A stretch of DNA of 41,326 nt from a virus, in IMG/VR virus record IMGVR_UViG_3300006736_000017, positions 1-41,326 of that record; one strand, given 5' to 3'. The notes under the pieces are model-generated. The model made no database searches. It saw nothing but the letters and a program-made list of their open reading frames with translations, and was not told where the DNA came from. The translations under genes and the position numbers were made by a program. This document shows positions 8,567 through 19,800 of the stretch, piece by piece. How positions within the stretch are numbered: position 1 is the stretch's first letter; the number at the start of each line of letters is the position of its first letter.

Positions 8567-9159
8567 TGCCGGTCTACACCTACACCAGAGACTTCCGAGA
8601 CCAGGACGGGGCCACTTCGAGTGCGACCAACGTGAAGGAGAATCTTGGGGACATCCAGGATGCCATCAATGGGTTGTCGTGGGTGAACGTGGACAAGGAC
8701 TCCCTAGACCAGTACCACGCCGCACCTGGGAGTCAGTACAAGGACATTGGCGGACTTTACGCAAGGCTTGAGCCGTCTAGCTACCCCCAGCACCACCCAC
8801 ACTTTACGACAATAGGGTCGATCTCGGTGCCCGTAAGACCGGACAACGCGGTCTATGTAATGGCGAGCGCGTCCTGGGACTCGAGCGATACGACAAACTA
8901 CCCACTCGCCCCCCGCCAGATCTACCTAAGACTTAGGTCCCAGGCGACCGCGAACGGAAACCAGGCGGGAGCGTGGGAGTTGTCTCACGGATACAACATC
9001 GAGTCGACTGGCGGAGGGGGTATTGTTTGGGCGTACCAGGTTGAGAGCGGAACAGAGCACATGGTTTACTTTGAGATGTCCCACAGTGGCCCGGATTCTG
9101 GATTTACGGTTGGCCGACCCGCCCGGGTGAACCTTGTTGTGTTTGTGATTGACCGATGA
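8566..9159 (+). CDS. putative tail fibre/appendage protein 2
   Basis: 197 residues; the ATG shares its A with the preceding TAA (TAATG), so it depends on coupling because no clear ribosome site is present. Residues 20-55 are helical (VKENLGDIQDAINGLSWVNVDKDSL), followed by a jelly-roll-like beta domain (SVPVRPDNAVYVMASASW, ARVNLVVFVIDR at the end). The helix-then-VDKDSLDQY anchor recalls SSVDQSN of the first appendage gene. The beta part could bind sugar or protein, but nothing identifies a ligand. Confidence 0.55.
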   Translation: MPVYTYTRDFRDQDGATSSATNVKENLGDIQDAINGLSWVNVDKDSLDQYHAAPGSQYKDIGGLYARLEPSSYPQHHPHFTTIGSISVPVRPDNAVYVMASASWDSSDTTNYPLAPRQIYLRLRSQATANGNQAGAWELSHGYNIESTGGGGIVWAYQVESGTEHMVYFEMSHSGPDSGFTVGRPARVNLVVFVIDR

Positions 9160-9992
9160 GCCTGATCAACTTCACCCACCCACCGAACTTCGACACCGCC
9201 GGGGAGATGGAGGCGGACCAATGGAACAACCCACTGGATGTTGTCGAGGGGGTGTTCCAGTCCGGGCTCCACGGGGAGAACTTCCAGGGCGCCTCAATTC
9301 GGGGGGAGAGTTTCCGCAAGCGGGGACTTACGGAGGTTTTCCGGAGGAGGTCCAGTGGCGATCCCTGGATTTGCTGGCCAACAGGAAACGAGAACCGGGC
9401 AGACATTCCAGGGGGGGCTCTTCGCTTCAGGCTCCGGGCCCCGGCCTCTGTGATGGTTTTCTTCTCGGCGGCGATCTACAGACACAACACAAGAGACCTA
9501 AGCCTAACCAAGCACAGCCTGTTCAAGACAAACGTAAACCGTAACCCAACTAGGCAACTGGCGAACTTCTACGGCTCCTTCTCGGGCTATTGGGAGGGGG
9601 AGAACAAGGAGCCGGGGGACGAGTACCTTCAGGCTTCTGCGATCATCCGGCTTAGGTCCTCATACGACAGGCCGGATGTGTCGAAGGGCGTGTTCCTTCC
9701 CTGGAAGATCAGGCCAATGGATGGGACGACAGCAAAGCCACTGCAAGACCTCCGAATGTTTGACTACTCAATGCCGAACCTCGGACTCCCAGAGGCAACG
9801 CTACTGCAGGCCGGGTGGCACAACATAAGGCACACAGCAGGGCTTCTGGCGACAGACTCTGGCGACCCAGCCCTAGTAATCAAAGACACCGAGCTTGTTG
9901 TGGTCGCAGACTACGGCCCAACACAAACCGGAATAGAATACGATGACAAACACCGAGAGGGCGACGCCCTCCGCGGTCGCGTCGACAGTTAG
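9156..9992 (+). CDS. putative tail fibre/appendage protein 3
   Basis: 278 residues; the start overlaps the preceding stop (ATGA). Residues 15-50 contain EADQWNNPLDVVEGVFQSGLHGENF, again a short helical anchor with a W-N pair, then a beta domain with several Arg-rich strands (ALRFRLRAPASVMVFFSAAIYR). A long loop with GSFSGYWEGENKEPGDEYLQ lies near residue 140. Third of three translationally coupled genes with the same architecture. The ends of the gene use less GC-rich codons (many ACA, AAC) than the giant genes downstream. Function as an appendage is inferred from position. Confidence 0.55.
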   Translation: MSLINFTHPPNFDTAGEMEADQWNNPLDVVEGVFQSGLHGENFQGASIRGESFRKRGLTEVFRRRSSGDPWICWPTGNENRADIPGGALRFRLRAPASVMVFFSAAIYRHNTRDLSLTKHSLFKTNVNRNPTRQLANFYGSFSGYWEGENKEPGDEYLQASAIIRLRSSYDRPDVSKGVFLPWKIRPMDGTTAKPLQDLRMFDYSMPNLGLPEATLLQAGWHNIRHTAGLLATDSGDPALVIKDTELVVVADYGPTQTGIEYDDKHREGDALRGRVDS

Positions 9993-10014
9993 ACCGGCAT
10001 AGACTGAGGAAGAC

Positions 10015-10407
10015 ATGGCACTGACCGAACAGCCTAGGATTTTTCCAGAGGACGTCGCTTTTGGGCGGGCGACCGGGGGCCTCTATGGAGCTGGGGAGTC
10101 CGTTAGGCAGCGCCCCATGGGATACTCCAGAATGGGAGGGGCTGGGCTGCTTCGCACGGGAGGGATGTACAGCTCCTTCCTCGACGCAGCTAGGCGCGCA
10201 AACGAGCAGCTTGCGGCAGCGCAGGGCGCCCGAGCTCTCGCGTCAGAGGCGGCTAGGCGGAAGAAGCGGGCAGTCATTGAGGGCATGCGCGCCCAGGCTG
10301 CAGCAAACCTCGGATCCTCCGCCTTTGGGATCGCCTCTGACTACATCGCAAAGGCTAAGCCGTGGGAGGGCGGTGGCTTTGTCGCCCCGGCCGGGGTAGG
10401 AGCTTAG
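10015..10407 (+). CDS. small putative internal virion protein
   Basis: 130 residues, ATG after GAGGAAG. The first 60 residues are Gly/Arg-rich and probably unfolded; residues 60-110 are an Ala-rich helix (ARRANEQLAAAQGARALASEAARRKKRAV). Short Ala-rich helical proteins beside very large ones commonly form the ejectosome set of podoviruses (as gp14 of T7 does), which leave the capsid and assemble a channel in the cell envelope. This gene opens such a set: four consecutive Ala/Gly-rich genes of increasing size (130, 221, 916, 3204 residues). Confidence 0.5.
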   Translation: MALTEQPRIFPEDVAFGRATGGLYGAGESVRQRPMGYSRMGGAGLLRTGGMYSSFLDAARRANEQLAAAQGARALASEAARRKKRAVIEGMRAQAAANLGSSAFGIASDYIAKAKPWEGGGFVAPAGVGA

Positions 10408-10409
10408 TT

Positions 10410-11075
10410 ATGCCTATCCCGATCCTCGGCGCGCTTATCCCCAGCCTGATTGCGGCAGGTTCTGGCCTTGCCGCGCAGGGCATTGCCGCGGGCATTGAGG
10501 GCCGCCGCCCCGAGAACCGAATGAGCCCCGATGAGTGGCTTAGGCACAAGGGGATGGCCGAGGCTGGCCGTGCGGGGGAGATCGCAGCCCTCCAGGGCGC
10601 GGCAACGGGCCATCGTGGCGCAGTTAAGGACCTCGGCAAGCGAGCTGGATACCGACTGGGCGGGATGGCCGGTGACGCGGTCAGCGGGACCTTGATGCCG
10701 GCATTTCGCAGGGCTGTTCGGCAGAGCCTTCTAAGTGAAGGGCAGAGGCAGTCCGCTCGAGAGGGCGCGGCCATGGAGGAGAAGGCTGGCCTGATGGGCG
10801 CGAGCAAGCAGAGGCAGGCCATCTTGGCTCAGATCGCATCCATGGGGGCTAAGGCCGTAGGCGGGCTCTCCGAGAAGGGCCTAGAGGGGACAGACCTTGA
10901 GGGCCTCGGCATCGGGGCGATTGGTAGCGGGCTCGTTGGGGGAGCAGGGGCCCTCGGCATGGGGGTGGACGCGGCCCAAAGAAGGAGGGCGGAGGGGGTC
11001 TCTGGAGGGAGTCGGCCGCTGTTTGGCGGAGGGTCCGGTTATGGGCTCTACGGCTACGGCGGACTCTATGGATAG
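10410..11075 (+). CDS. putative internal virion (ejection) protein, Gly/Ala-rich
   Basis: 221 residues from the ATG at 10410, which has GGAG seven bases upstream; an earlier in-frame ATG inside the preceding gene has no good site. The N-terminus is a hydrophobic Gly/Ala segment (ILGALIPSLIAAGSGLAAQG, 4-23) of glycine-zipper type, capable of entering a membrane. A charged helical middle follows, then another Gly-rich hydrophobic helix near 165-185 and a Gly/Tyr-rich tail (GGGSGYGLYGYGGLYG). This pattern fits an ejection protein that inserts in the envelope. Second of the four-gene internal-protein set. Confidence 0.5.
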   Translation: MPIPILGALIPSLIAAGSGLAAQGIAAGIEGRRPENRMSPDEWLRHKGMAEAGRAGEIAALQGAATGHRGAVKDLGKRAGYRLGGMAGDAVSGTLMPAFRRAVRQSLLSEGQRQSAREGAAMEEKAGLMGASKQRQAILAQIASMGAKAVGGLSEKGLEGTDLEGLGIGAIGSGLVGGAGALGMGVDAAQRRRAEGVSGGSRPLFGGGSGYGLYGYGGLYG

Positions 11076-11097
11076 TTTTTCGGGATAGGAGTTCGTT

Positions 11098-13848
11098 ATG
11101 GCTCGACGGCGAGGTGGTTACGAGTACTACCCAGGAAGTTCTCTTTCTGGGGAGTTGATGGAGGCGAACGCCCTGATCCCCCTGTCCCAGATCCCGGGAC
11201 AGATGCTTGCTCACGAGCGTCAGGCGAGGGAACTGGCCCTGCAGGAAGAGAAGTTCGCGGAGCAGAAGCGCATCCAAGAGCGACTCGAAATGCTCCAGGC
11301 TGCTGCGAGAAGCGAGGCTCAGGCCCGCGGGGCCGGCGGTCGCGCTGGCGGCGGCGGCGGCGGTGGTGGTGGCGGTGGTGGCGGTGGGGCCGGCACCCCA
11401 TACGGCTATATCGATCCAGCAACGGGCCTCCCTCGGACAGGAGGGGTTGGCGAGGCAGGCGGTTGGTCCCCGCGAACCTTTGCCCCAACCTTCGGTGAGA
11501 CGGAGGAGAGTCGGGCCCAGGACGCCGAGGCACTCCGCCGATACCTCGAAACAGAGAGGGAACTCGAGCAAGCAAAGACCCCAGTCCCAGTGGCCACGGG
11601 GGGCTTGGCCCCCACTGGCGCGCTCCTCGGGGCTCACGCGCCCGCCTTGGCGGAGGCTGCTCTTCGGCAGGCCCAAGGTCGCCCAGTCACTGCCGCCCAA
11701 GCGGAGGAGGGTGCCCTTAGGCGGGCGTCGGAAGATTATTTCGCCAGAGAAGAGGCCATGGGCAGGGGGATTGACGCCGCAACCACAGCGGCGATTGACC
11801 GGCTCCTGGGGGGACCAAGGGGCGAGGAGGGCCTAGACACTACAGTCCGGGTGGCCCCGGGCGGGGAACGAACCCCGACAATCGAAAGCGCGGGGCTCGC
11901 TGAAGGAGAACTCCCCCCGACAGTCCTCCCTGAGTATTTTGGCTTACCCGGCTACGGTGAGCCGTCCGAGGAGCCCCCGGAAGATCTCCCGGGGACGCGA
12001 GAGGCCCCGCCATACTCGGGGTCCAAGACAGAAGACATCCTGGCTGGCCTTGGGGTCTTGCATAAACCAACGACCTGGGCCCCTGGGCTCGGGGAGCCCG
12101 AGGGCGAGCATGCTGTTGAGCCGGTGATTTCCGAACGAGAGTCTGCTCGCCGCATTGCCCGAGCGCACAAGAAGGCGAGGAGGGAGGTCCGCCCCGGAAG
12201 GAAGCGCGGCACCTCACTACAGGACATTGTCGACACCGAGACCGAGAGGGCCGCAGAAAGAGCTGGCCCAGCCCCGACAAAGGCCGAGCGACTTGCCAAG
12301 ATCCGCCGCGACAGGGGGGCTACGGGGAAGGTTGGTCCGAGGGCTAGTGGGGTAGGGGCAGACCGCCTCGTTGAGGCTGTAAGCGCCCAGATTGAGGCCA
12401 GAGAGCTGAAGCGCCCGGACGTCCTAGAGCAGTTGGGCGGGGCGACCCCCAACAGCATGGTCGAGTTCGTTGACATCCTAACTGGCCCAATGGGTAAGGA
12501 CGTCTACGCCGAGCTCCAGGGCCGTCGCCCCTTCAAGCGGGGGCAGGGAGACCTTAGGACTGCATACAACGACGTAGCCGCCTATCTCCAGGGCCTTCGG
12601 GAAGAAGGCGACGAGGTTGGTGCTGAGCGCCTCGCTGAGGCGATGAACCAGGAGTACGCGCACTCGGAGGCTGTCCGAAAGGACTTCGTGGAGAGAACCT
12701 ACACGATGCTCCGTGGAGACAAGACCTTTCGAGGGAAGAAGGACGCCTACGTCAGACACCTTGCGGAGCAGATGTCGCACGACGACACCAAGCCGATTGC
12801 CGAAAAGGTCGTTAGCCGGAAGCAGGCGCGTGACATTGCTCACATTGGCAACATCGTCGGCCTCTCCAACCTCAGAGATAGGCAGAAGGTCCGGGAGGAG
12901 TCAGCGGACGCTTACGCCGAGCAGCAGGCCAGCCGGTTCGTGGCGGAGGCCTCGGAAGAGCGGGTCGAGATCCTTCAGGCCCAGTGGCAAAACACCGCCG
13001 ACATCAGTAAGAAGCTGCGGATTGCCGACGAGATTCGGATCCTTCAGGGCGAGCCGCCGAGTCATCCCGACATGTGGGATGAGGGGGTGATAGAGGAACT
13101 GCGGGCCCCATTCCGGCCCACCGAATCACAGGTGGAGTCTTGGCGCGGGAAGGGTGTCCTCCTTGGGACGCCAGCAGGCGGTCGCCACTTGCAAGAAGAA
13201 GAGGCGAGGCAAAAGACAGCGGGCACCGCGGCAAAGACCGGGGTTATTAGTGCGGCGATTGATGCGAAGAGGGACCTTGATAGGGCCCTTCAGGACGGCA
13301 ACAACGCTGCGATTGCCAAGGCCCAGCAGAGGTGGCAGGCGCTGGAGCCGCGGGCGAGGGCCCTGGACCCCGACTTTGACAGTGCCCTCCGCAAGGAGGC
13401 GGAGCACGAGCTCGCCGTGGAGAAGTGGGAGGCGGAGAGTGCGGGGGCTGACGCGATGGCGCTGAGCTCTGCGGAGCGGGAGCAACTTAAGACCCTTATC
13501 GGGAACGCTCATGCTCAGAGAAGGGCAAAGAGCCGCGAAGCTTCAGCGGACCAGGTCGATCTCGAATTCGCGGAGGGCGTAATTGCTCGCCAGGAGGCCC
13601 AGGGCCGATCTGGTCGCAAGGAGCTTGCGAAAATGCACTTTCGATACGGAACAAAGACACCCCGGAAGCTGAGTGACGACGACATCGACGATCTGATTGG
13701 GTGGCTCGGCGCTGCGGCGGGACAGTCAGGCGGCGACGACGCGCGTCCGCTTGTGAAGACTCAGGCGGAGTACAACGCGCTGCCATCGGGCACGAAGTAC
13801 ATCGAAGTGCAAGAGGACGGCAGCCACAGGAACGCGACGAAGGAGTAG
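11098..13848 (+). CDS. large internal virion protein with poly-Gly hinge
   Basis: 916 residues, AGGAG seven bases before the ATG. Residues 35-75 form a charged helix (QARELALQEEKFAEQKRIQE). Residues 81-97 are almost all Gly, a flexible hinge. Residues 100-330 are Pro/Gly/Glu-rich and poorly structured. From about 340 to 900 the chain is helical with long charged segments (VSRKQARDIAHIGNIVG; EKWEAESAGADAMALSS). The C-terminus ends in VKTQAEYNALPSGTKYIEV, a short motif often seen at the end of large phage virion proteins. No lysozyme or transglycosylase signature was found. The gene lies eight bases before the 3204-residue giant. Confidence 0.55.
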   Translation: MARRRGGYEYYPGSSLSGELMEANALIPLSQIPGQMLAHERQARELALQEEKFAEQKRIQERLEMLQAAARSEAQARGAGGRAGGGGGGGGGGGGGGAGTPYGYIDPATGLPRTGGVGEAGGWSPRTFAPTFGETEESRAQDAEALRRYLETERELEQAKTPVPVATGGLAPTGALLGAHAPALAEAALRQAQGRPVTAAQAEEGALRRASEDYFAREEAMGRGIDAATTAAIDRLLGGPRGEEGLDTTVRVAPGGERTPTIESAGLAEGELPPTVLPEYFGLPGYGEPSEEPPEDLPGTREAPPYSGSKTEDILAGLGVLHKPTTWAPGLGEPEGEHAVEPVISERESARRIARAHKKARREVRPGRKRGTSLQDIVDTETERAAERAGPAPTKAERLAKIRRDRGATGKVGPRASGVGADRLVEAVSAQIEARELKRPDVLEQLGGATPNSMVEFVDILTGPMGKDVYAELQGRRPFKRGQGDLRTAYNDVAAYLQGLREEGDEVGAERLAEAMNQEYAHSEAVRKDFVERTYTMLRGDKTFRGKKDAYVRHLAEQMSHDDTKPIAEKVVSRKQARDIAHIGNIVGLSNLRDRQKVREESADAYAEQQASRFVAEASEERVEILQAQWQNTADISKKLRIADEIRILQGEPPSHPDMWDEGVIEELRAPFRPTESQVESWRGKGVLLGTPAGGRHLQEEEARQKTAGTAAKTGVISAAIDAKRDLDRALQDGNNAAIAKAQQRWQALEPRARALDPDFDSALRKEAEHELAVEKWEAESAGADAMALSSAEREQLKTLIGNAHAQRRAKSREASADQVDLEFAEGVIARQEAQGRSGRKELAKMHFRYGTKTPRKLSDDDIDDLIGWLGAAAGQSGGDDARPLVKTQAEYNALPSGTKYIEVQEDGSHRNATKE
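11338..11391 (+). repeat. GGC/GGT triplet run encoding a poly-Gly hinge
   Basis: A nearly pure GGN tract inside the 916-residue gene. Low-complexity triplet DNA of this kind is prone to slippage, so hinge length may vary between isolates. Confidence 0.75.
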
Positions 13849-13855
13849 GTGATTC

Positions 13856-16800
13856 GTGGCAGACGGCGGCACAAGTCGGTTCGGCGGAACCCTTGAGGGT
13901 GACCCTCTGGTTAGTCGTTTTGGTGGTGCCCTTGAGGAAGAGGGCGTCCCCACGGAGGCGGCGGCGGCGGACGTAGGTCAGGTCAGCCGTTTTGGCGGCG
14001 TCCTTGAGGACGACACAGCAGTTGAGGGCCCTGGGCCGCCGCCCCTAACCGGAGTCAATGCCCCCGTCACAGACGCCTCCGAGATCGACCCGCTGATCAC
14101 TGGTGTGTCGGAAGACCTTGAGGCCGAGATCGAAGCCAGAGTTGCTCAGATGATCGAGTCGGCAAGGGCTCGTCAGGAGGAGCAGGATGCGGGGCGGCAC
14201 CTTGGCCCAGAGCCAGAGTCTCCGGCCCTTCGCATCGGCTCGGACGTTGGCGCTCCCGCTGGGCCACCTCCCAGGTATGGGGGGTTCTTCACGGGGGAGG
14301 TGGCCCCCGAGAGCCCCGAGGAGTTGGAGGCCCGGCTTGGGTACGATCCGATGGCGGAGGTGTGGGACGCCGGCCCGCTACTTTCCAGCAAGACCCCGCA
14401 GCAGACCGTGCTCCAGTCCAGGCGGGTGCGGGCCGCGGGGATGGACGATCCCGAGGAAAAACGCAAGTACAAGGAGGAGACTGCGGAACTGGTAGAGGAC
14501 ATTCGCGCGCAGCACATGATCAGGGATGCCGACGAGTGGCAGCGACTCCGGGAACTCGGGATGAGCGCAAGCGAAGAGCAGGCCATTGTTGGCCTCGTGG
14601 AGGACGTGGGCCCAGCCGCCCTTCAGGAGTGGGAGAACTGGGACCTTCCAGAGGACCACCCAGACAGGGTGTCGTCTCCGGCCGCAATGATGAGAAAGGC
14701 CTACCGCGATGGCCTCGAAAGGGAGGGGCTGATTGAGGAGCTGCGGATCCGCGAGGAGCGCCTGGCCGAGATCGAGGGGGGGGACCGGACGGGGTGGTTT
14801 GACCCTGCGACCGAAGAGGGGGCGAGCCGAGCGCAGGAGTTGATCGCGCAGCTGGACCGGGCTGCCGTCATTGTCGACAAGGAAAAAGACTACCAAATGA
14901 CCAAGCGGGTCCTCGGCATGTCGGAAAAGGTCTCCGAGGCCCTTGGGATCCCAGAGGAGCAGGTAGAGGCAATAGCGCTCGCTCGGTTCGTTAACGAGTA
15001 CGCCCACACACAAATGCCCGACCCAAAAGCCTACGACCTCATCGCCCAGGGCTTCACGCCGCCTATGGCCGGGGAGTTGACGCCGGGGTGGGAGAAGGCG
15101 ACCGTGGCGGAAAAGGTCCTGTCCTGGTTTAGCCGGCCGTTTTACTCGACGGTTTCGGTGTCTGCTGACCTGGACTACTTCTTCCAGATGGAGCCGCAGG
15201 AGCGTCAGGACTGGGCCGACAAGCTCCACCCAGGTGACCCGAGAAAGCCGGTCTTCCTCGAGATTGGCGGGGTTCGTTATGACAAGGATGGCGAGCGGGT
15301 CCTATCAATCATCGATGAACAGAACCGGATAGAGGGACTGTACGACGCGGATGTCCACGGCCGACTGAGCGGCCTGAAATGGCAACTCAGGAAGGCTTAC
15401 TGGGACGCCAACGCACTGGATCCTTACGGGTTCAACATCTACCTCCCGCACCCGTGGCAGAAGATCGAGAGGGGGGGAATCATCGCGGAGGGGGAAAGGT
15501 TGACCGGGCCACACGAGATTCGGTCCCGTGGCCTTGCGGCACAGCTCGTAGGAAGCCCCATCAAGACGGACGACCCGGCGATGATGGCCCACATCTCAAA
15601 GGAAGAGCAGCGGTGGATGTCGCATGTGGACGCCCAGTGGTGGGGGCTCGGAACCGCCATTGGGATTGACAACAAGTACTACAAGGGGCCGCCGGATCCG
15701 CTTGCCGCGTTGTTTATTCCGAAGTCCAAGAGGCAGGACATCCTCAAGCAGATTGAAGCGGGCGACCCCCTCGCCGGAATGTGGACGGCGAACATGTTCC
15801 AGATCATCGCCCCCGACCTCGCGGCACCCTACGGGGGGGTCATTGCTGCCACCGGAAAGCTCCTCGGGGCGCCCGGGAAAATCAAAGCGGGCGGGTCGTT
15901 CTTCACACCCCAGGGCGACCGGATGAGAACAGCCCAGCAGGCAAGGCAGGGCCAGAAGGTTGTTGCGGAGATGGAGCGCCGCGCCCTTGCTGCCGGGAGA
16001 GAGGTCAGTCAGACCGAAAAAGACGCGGCCGTGCGGTTGGTTTTTGATGGTATGGACCTGGCCTACAACGACGTAGCCGCCCTCGCCAGCGTGGGGGCTA
16101 AGTACACCCCAGAAAACCTTGGGAGGGGGACCAGGGAGATCAAGAAGACCCTCCGGGGGCCGGATGACCCTGCGTGGCGCTGGGTCAAACACATTGACTT
16201 TGACGAGGCCATCTACTTCGACGAGGGGCTCCCCAACTTTGACAGCACAAAGGTTCGTGTGACCTACGGGGACGACCCCATTCCCTCCGTGGGGGCCGTT
16301 GTCGACAGAATTGCGGCTGCAGGAAAGGGGTCGCCCGGGGCAGAGGCTGTTCGTGATTTCCTCTATGGAAAGGGCGCCGCCCGGAAGGTCCGACAGAGAA
16401 GGGGTCTAATTCCCGAAGAGGCCACAGTCATCCCCGAGGAGAAGGCGGCTACGGCAGCTCGACTCCAGGACCAGCTTGATGCAGAAAAGGCCAAGCTGGC
16501 ACCCATGGAGGCGGGCGCGGGCCGGCGTGCCGGCGAGGCGCCGCGTCTGCACAAGAAGAGGGTGGCTGCCCAAGCCAAGAAGGTTCGCGACCTGGAGAAA
16601 AGGATAGAGAAGCTCAAGGTTCCAAAGGAGCTAACGCCAGACGAGGTTGTAGACCACATGTTGGCGGAGATGTTCGACCCACTCAGGCCCGCCAGCATGT
16701 TCCCGAAGAGGACGAGCGGGAACGTGTTCAAGGTCTTTGACGGGGCTGGCCGGATGGCGGCCCAGGTCGAGCATAGGATTTCGCCAAAACAGGTCCGTCC

Positions 16801-19800
16801 GGTTACGGACGTTATTCAGAGGGCGTTTGGGGTGGACACCACAGTCCTTGGGTGGAACGTCAACCGCGGAACGAAGGAGGCCCCGAACTGGGTGCCGATG
16901 AAGCTCATCGACATGATCACAGAGCAGGAGGCCCAGCGGGTTGTCCAGGGGCACTGGAAGAGGGACGTGACAAGGAGGGCCCTCGGGGCACAGTTCCACA
17001 AGCTCGCCTATGACGTAATGGTGGCGAAGGACGGTAGTGAGGAGGCGGCAGAGGCCATGGGCAGGTTCGTGGAGGCCCTTGGGGAGCCCGTCGACATGGC
17101 CGACGTTGGAATGAGCGTCCTCCAGGGGGTAACGAACCACGTTTCTAGGGGGATTCAGTACCGACCCGTAGCCAGGACCGCCGCCAGGGCCGACATCCCG
17201 CCACTACCATCCGGGGGACTCAGCAAGAAGGTTGCTGAGCACATGATCGCAAGGAACAAGGGGAAACTCACAGAACTCCGGGACCTCAGCATCCCACCGC
17301 CGGAGGGCTTCCTCGAGCACGGACTCACATTCAACAGGACGGGCAGGGGGAGTCTTTTTCAGACCGTGAAGGCGCTCACGGGAGTGGAGACCCTCACCCC
17401 AGGCCAGTTGAAGAAGGCCCTTGAGGATCTTGTTGAGCGTGGGATCGTAACCAAGACCGACGACGGAGGCTTCCGAATCAAGCCCGAGTACTACGAGCTC
17501 CCCGGAAAGCCGAAGGTCGAGAAGCCCCCAGCTCCAGCCGCAGCCCCTGCCGCAGCCCCCGAACCACCCCCCGCAGCCGCCGTAGCAGCAGAGGCCGCCC
17601 CGGCAGCGCCCAAGTTGCGCGCGCCAAAGAAGAGGAGCGGGAGGGAACACAGCTGGCCGGGGCACCATGAGTACGACGCCCAGACCATCATCTACGACAG
17701 CAGGGGGAACCCCTCCGTGGTTGACGTTGAGGTCCTGTTTGAGTCCATGGCCAACACCCGGGCGAACCCAGCGTTGAAGGGTTGGGGCTACTCGATTGAG
17801 GTTCCGACAAAGTGGGGCAAGGGGGAGGGAATTCAGAGGGAAGTCATCGCGCCTCCTCGTGTGCTCGTTGACATGGGGGATACCATTACTGACGGCGGAT
17901 TCCGCACGCTTGTGGAGGCAAGGGACCAGGGGTTCAAAGGACTCAAGGAGGGGTTTCACTTTGAGCCCCACCTGGGCTGGTTGGCGGGCAGGGGAGACGC
18001 CCCTCCCGTCCCCGCAGCCGCAGCGCCCCCGGTCACCCCGCCAGTGTCTGCTGCAGAGGTTGTCGAGGGCGTCGCGAAGCCGGCCCCGGCCACTGCAGCA
18101 TGGAGCGGACGAGCGCTCCCCGTGCTCGAGCCGGATGAAGTGGTGGCTGGCGTGGACAAGGTTCGCAAGGGGGAGGGCCTGACCGAGAGGGAATTCCGGG
18201 GGCTTCAGAACCTTGAGCGCAGGCCCCCGACGCTGCCGGAGTTGCGGGCGGCGATAAGGCGTGGGGATCTTCTTGGGTTCGAGGGGTGGCTGGGGAACAA
18301 AATCAAGACAAAGGTTGGCGTCCCGACAATGGAAGCCGAAGGCTATCGGTTTCTCACTGTTAGCGGGGGGTTCTCTGCAGGCACCACGCTGTCGTCATCT
18401 GGGGCGATCCTGGGCGTCAAGATCAAGGGGCACGGCCACCTCGGATTCCTTGAGCCAGCGTTGATTCGCCTACTCCGTCGCGCAGAAGCACCTCCCGCTC
18501 CCGCAGCCGCAGCGCCCCCGGTCACCCCGCCAGTGTCTGCTGCTGGGATCATCGAGGGCATCGCGAAGCCGACCCCCGCAGCCGCAGCGCCTCCCCCCGC
18601 AGCCGTAGAGGGGGGCGCCATCAAGCTAGCCCCGGGTGCTTCGGATGGAGAGAAGGTGGCAGCGTTTGACCGGCTTGCGTCCACGCAACGGGGCGCACCC
18701 GAACGGGCCATGGACGACATCGGTCGTTCGCAACTCTCGCAACTGTACCACTACGCTGCCGAGCATATTGGCGACCTCATTCACCGGATGACGGACGCCT
18801 CTGCGCTCCAGATGGAGCGGGGGATGGCGCTTGGCGGCTACGGGGCGGTTGCCGAGAAGGTCAACAGGGCAGACAGGCTGCTGACTAGCGGTTACGGCTT
18901 TGAGAGGGAGGCGCTGGAGCAGCTTTCGTCAAACATTTCCTCGTATAAGGAGCTAAGGGGCCGGGCCGGGCTCGCCCCCGAGGACCTGGCTCGCTACGAA
19001 AGAAGGGCGGCGCAGACACCAGCGGGTGCCGAGTTGGACCTAAGGGGGCTTGGGCAAAGGTACGCAGACGAGCATAAGAAGCTCCCCGTGTATAACGAGG
19101 TCCAGTCGCTTGCCAATGACGCGGCGATTGCCCTTGGAGAGTTTCGGTTTGACGATGCGAGGGCGGCCATAGCAAGGCTCAAGGGTTACATTGACGAGGG
19201 CTCAGGGCCTTGGGCTGGGCGCGCGTCTAGGGTAGAGCCCGCGTACTTCAAAGAGCCCGCCCCTCCCGTCCCCGCAGCAGCTGACGAGGCTATGCGTGGA
19301 GCAGGGGCTCGCGTCGATGTCTTGGGCGAACCGGTTGGGCTATTGCCCGAGGTCGATGGTGTGCGGTACAGGTCGCGGGCAGACAACGCCCGAGTGATGC
19401 GTGAAGAACTCGCAAGAGCGGACCATGACGTAGACGATCTGATGCGTCAGGATCCGGGCGCTCTTTTAGGATTGGAGAACATAGAGCCTCGCGTAGTAAA
19501 CATTGACGACATTCCCGTGCAGGGTGCCTTGTCATCAGAGAAGCTTCGGAGGGCGACTGAGTTTATTGAATCGGGCAAATCCTTCGGCCCCTCACTTGGG
19601 GAGGGTCTTGTCCCCCCAAGGGTAGCCCTGAACGCAGACGGGTCGTTCCACAGCGTCAACGATGGCATCCATCGCCTCGAAGCCCTGCGGAAAATGGGCA
19701 AAAAGAGGATCGTTATTGATGTGGAGGTAATGTCCCCTCCCCCCGCGGCCGTCGCTCCCCCAGTCGCTCCCCCCGTCTCGGCCGCTGGGATCATCGAGGA

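Noticed and set aside
14378-15229. Long antisense frame (283 residues) inside the giant gene, and similar ones at 10849-11700 and 3139-3861
   Set aside because: These are shadows of GC-rich genes; no start sites, no motifs, and the plus-strand genes explain the region.
17696-17734. DSRGNPSVVDVEV in the giant protein resembles the N-terminal motif of enolase
   Set aside because: No other enolase motif or catalytic residue follows, the segment is only about 130 residues long, and the match is short. Treated as coincidence, though a fold search would settle it.
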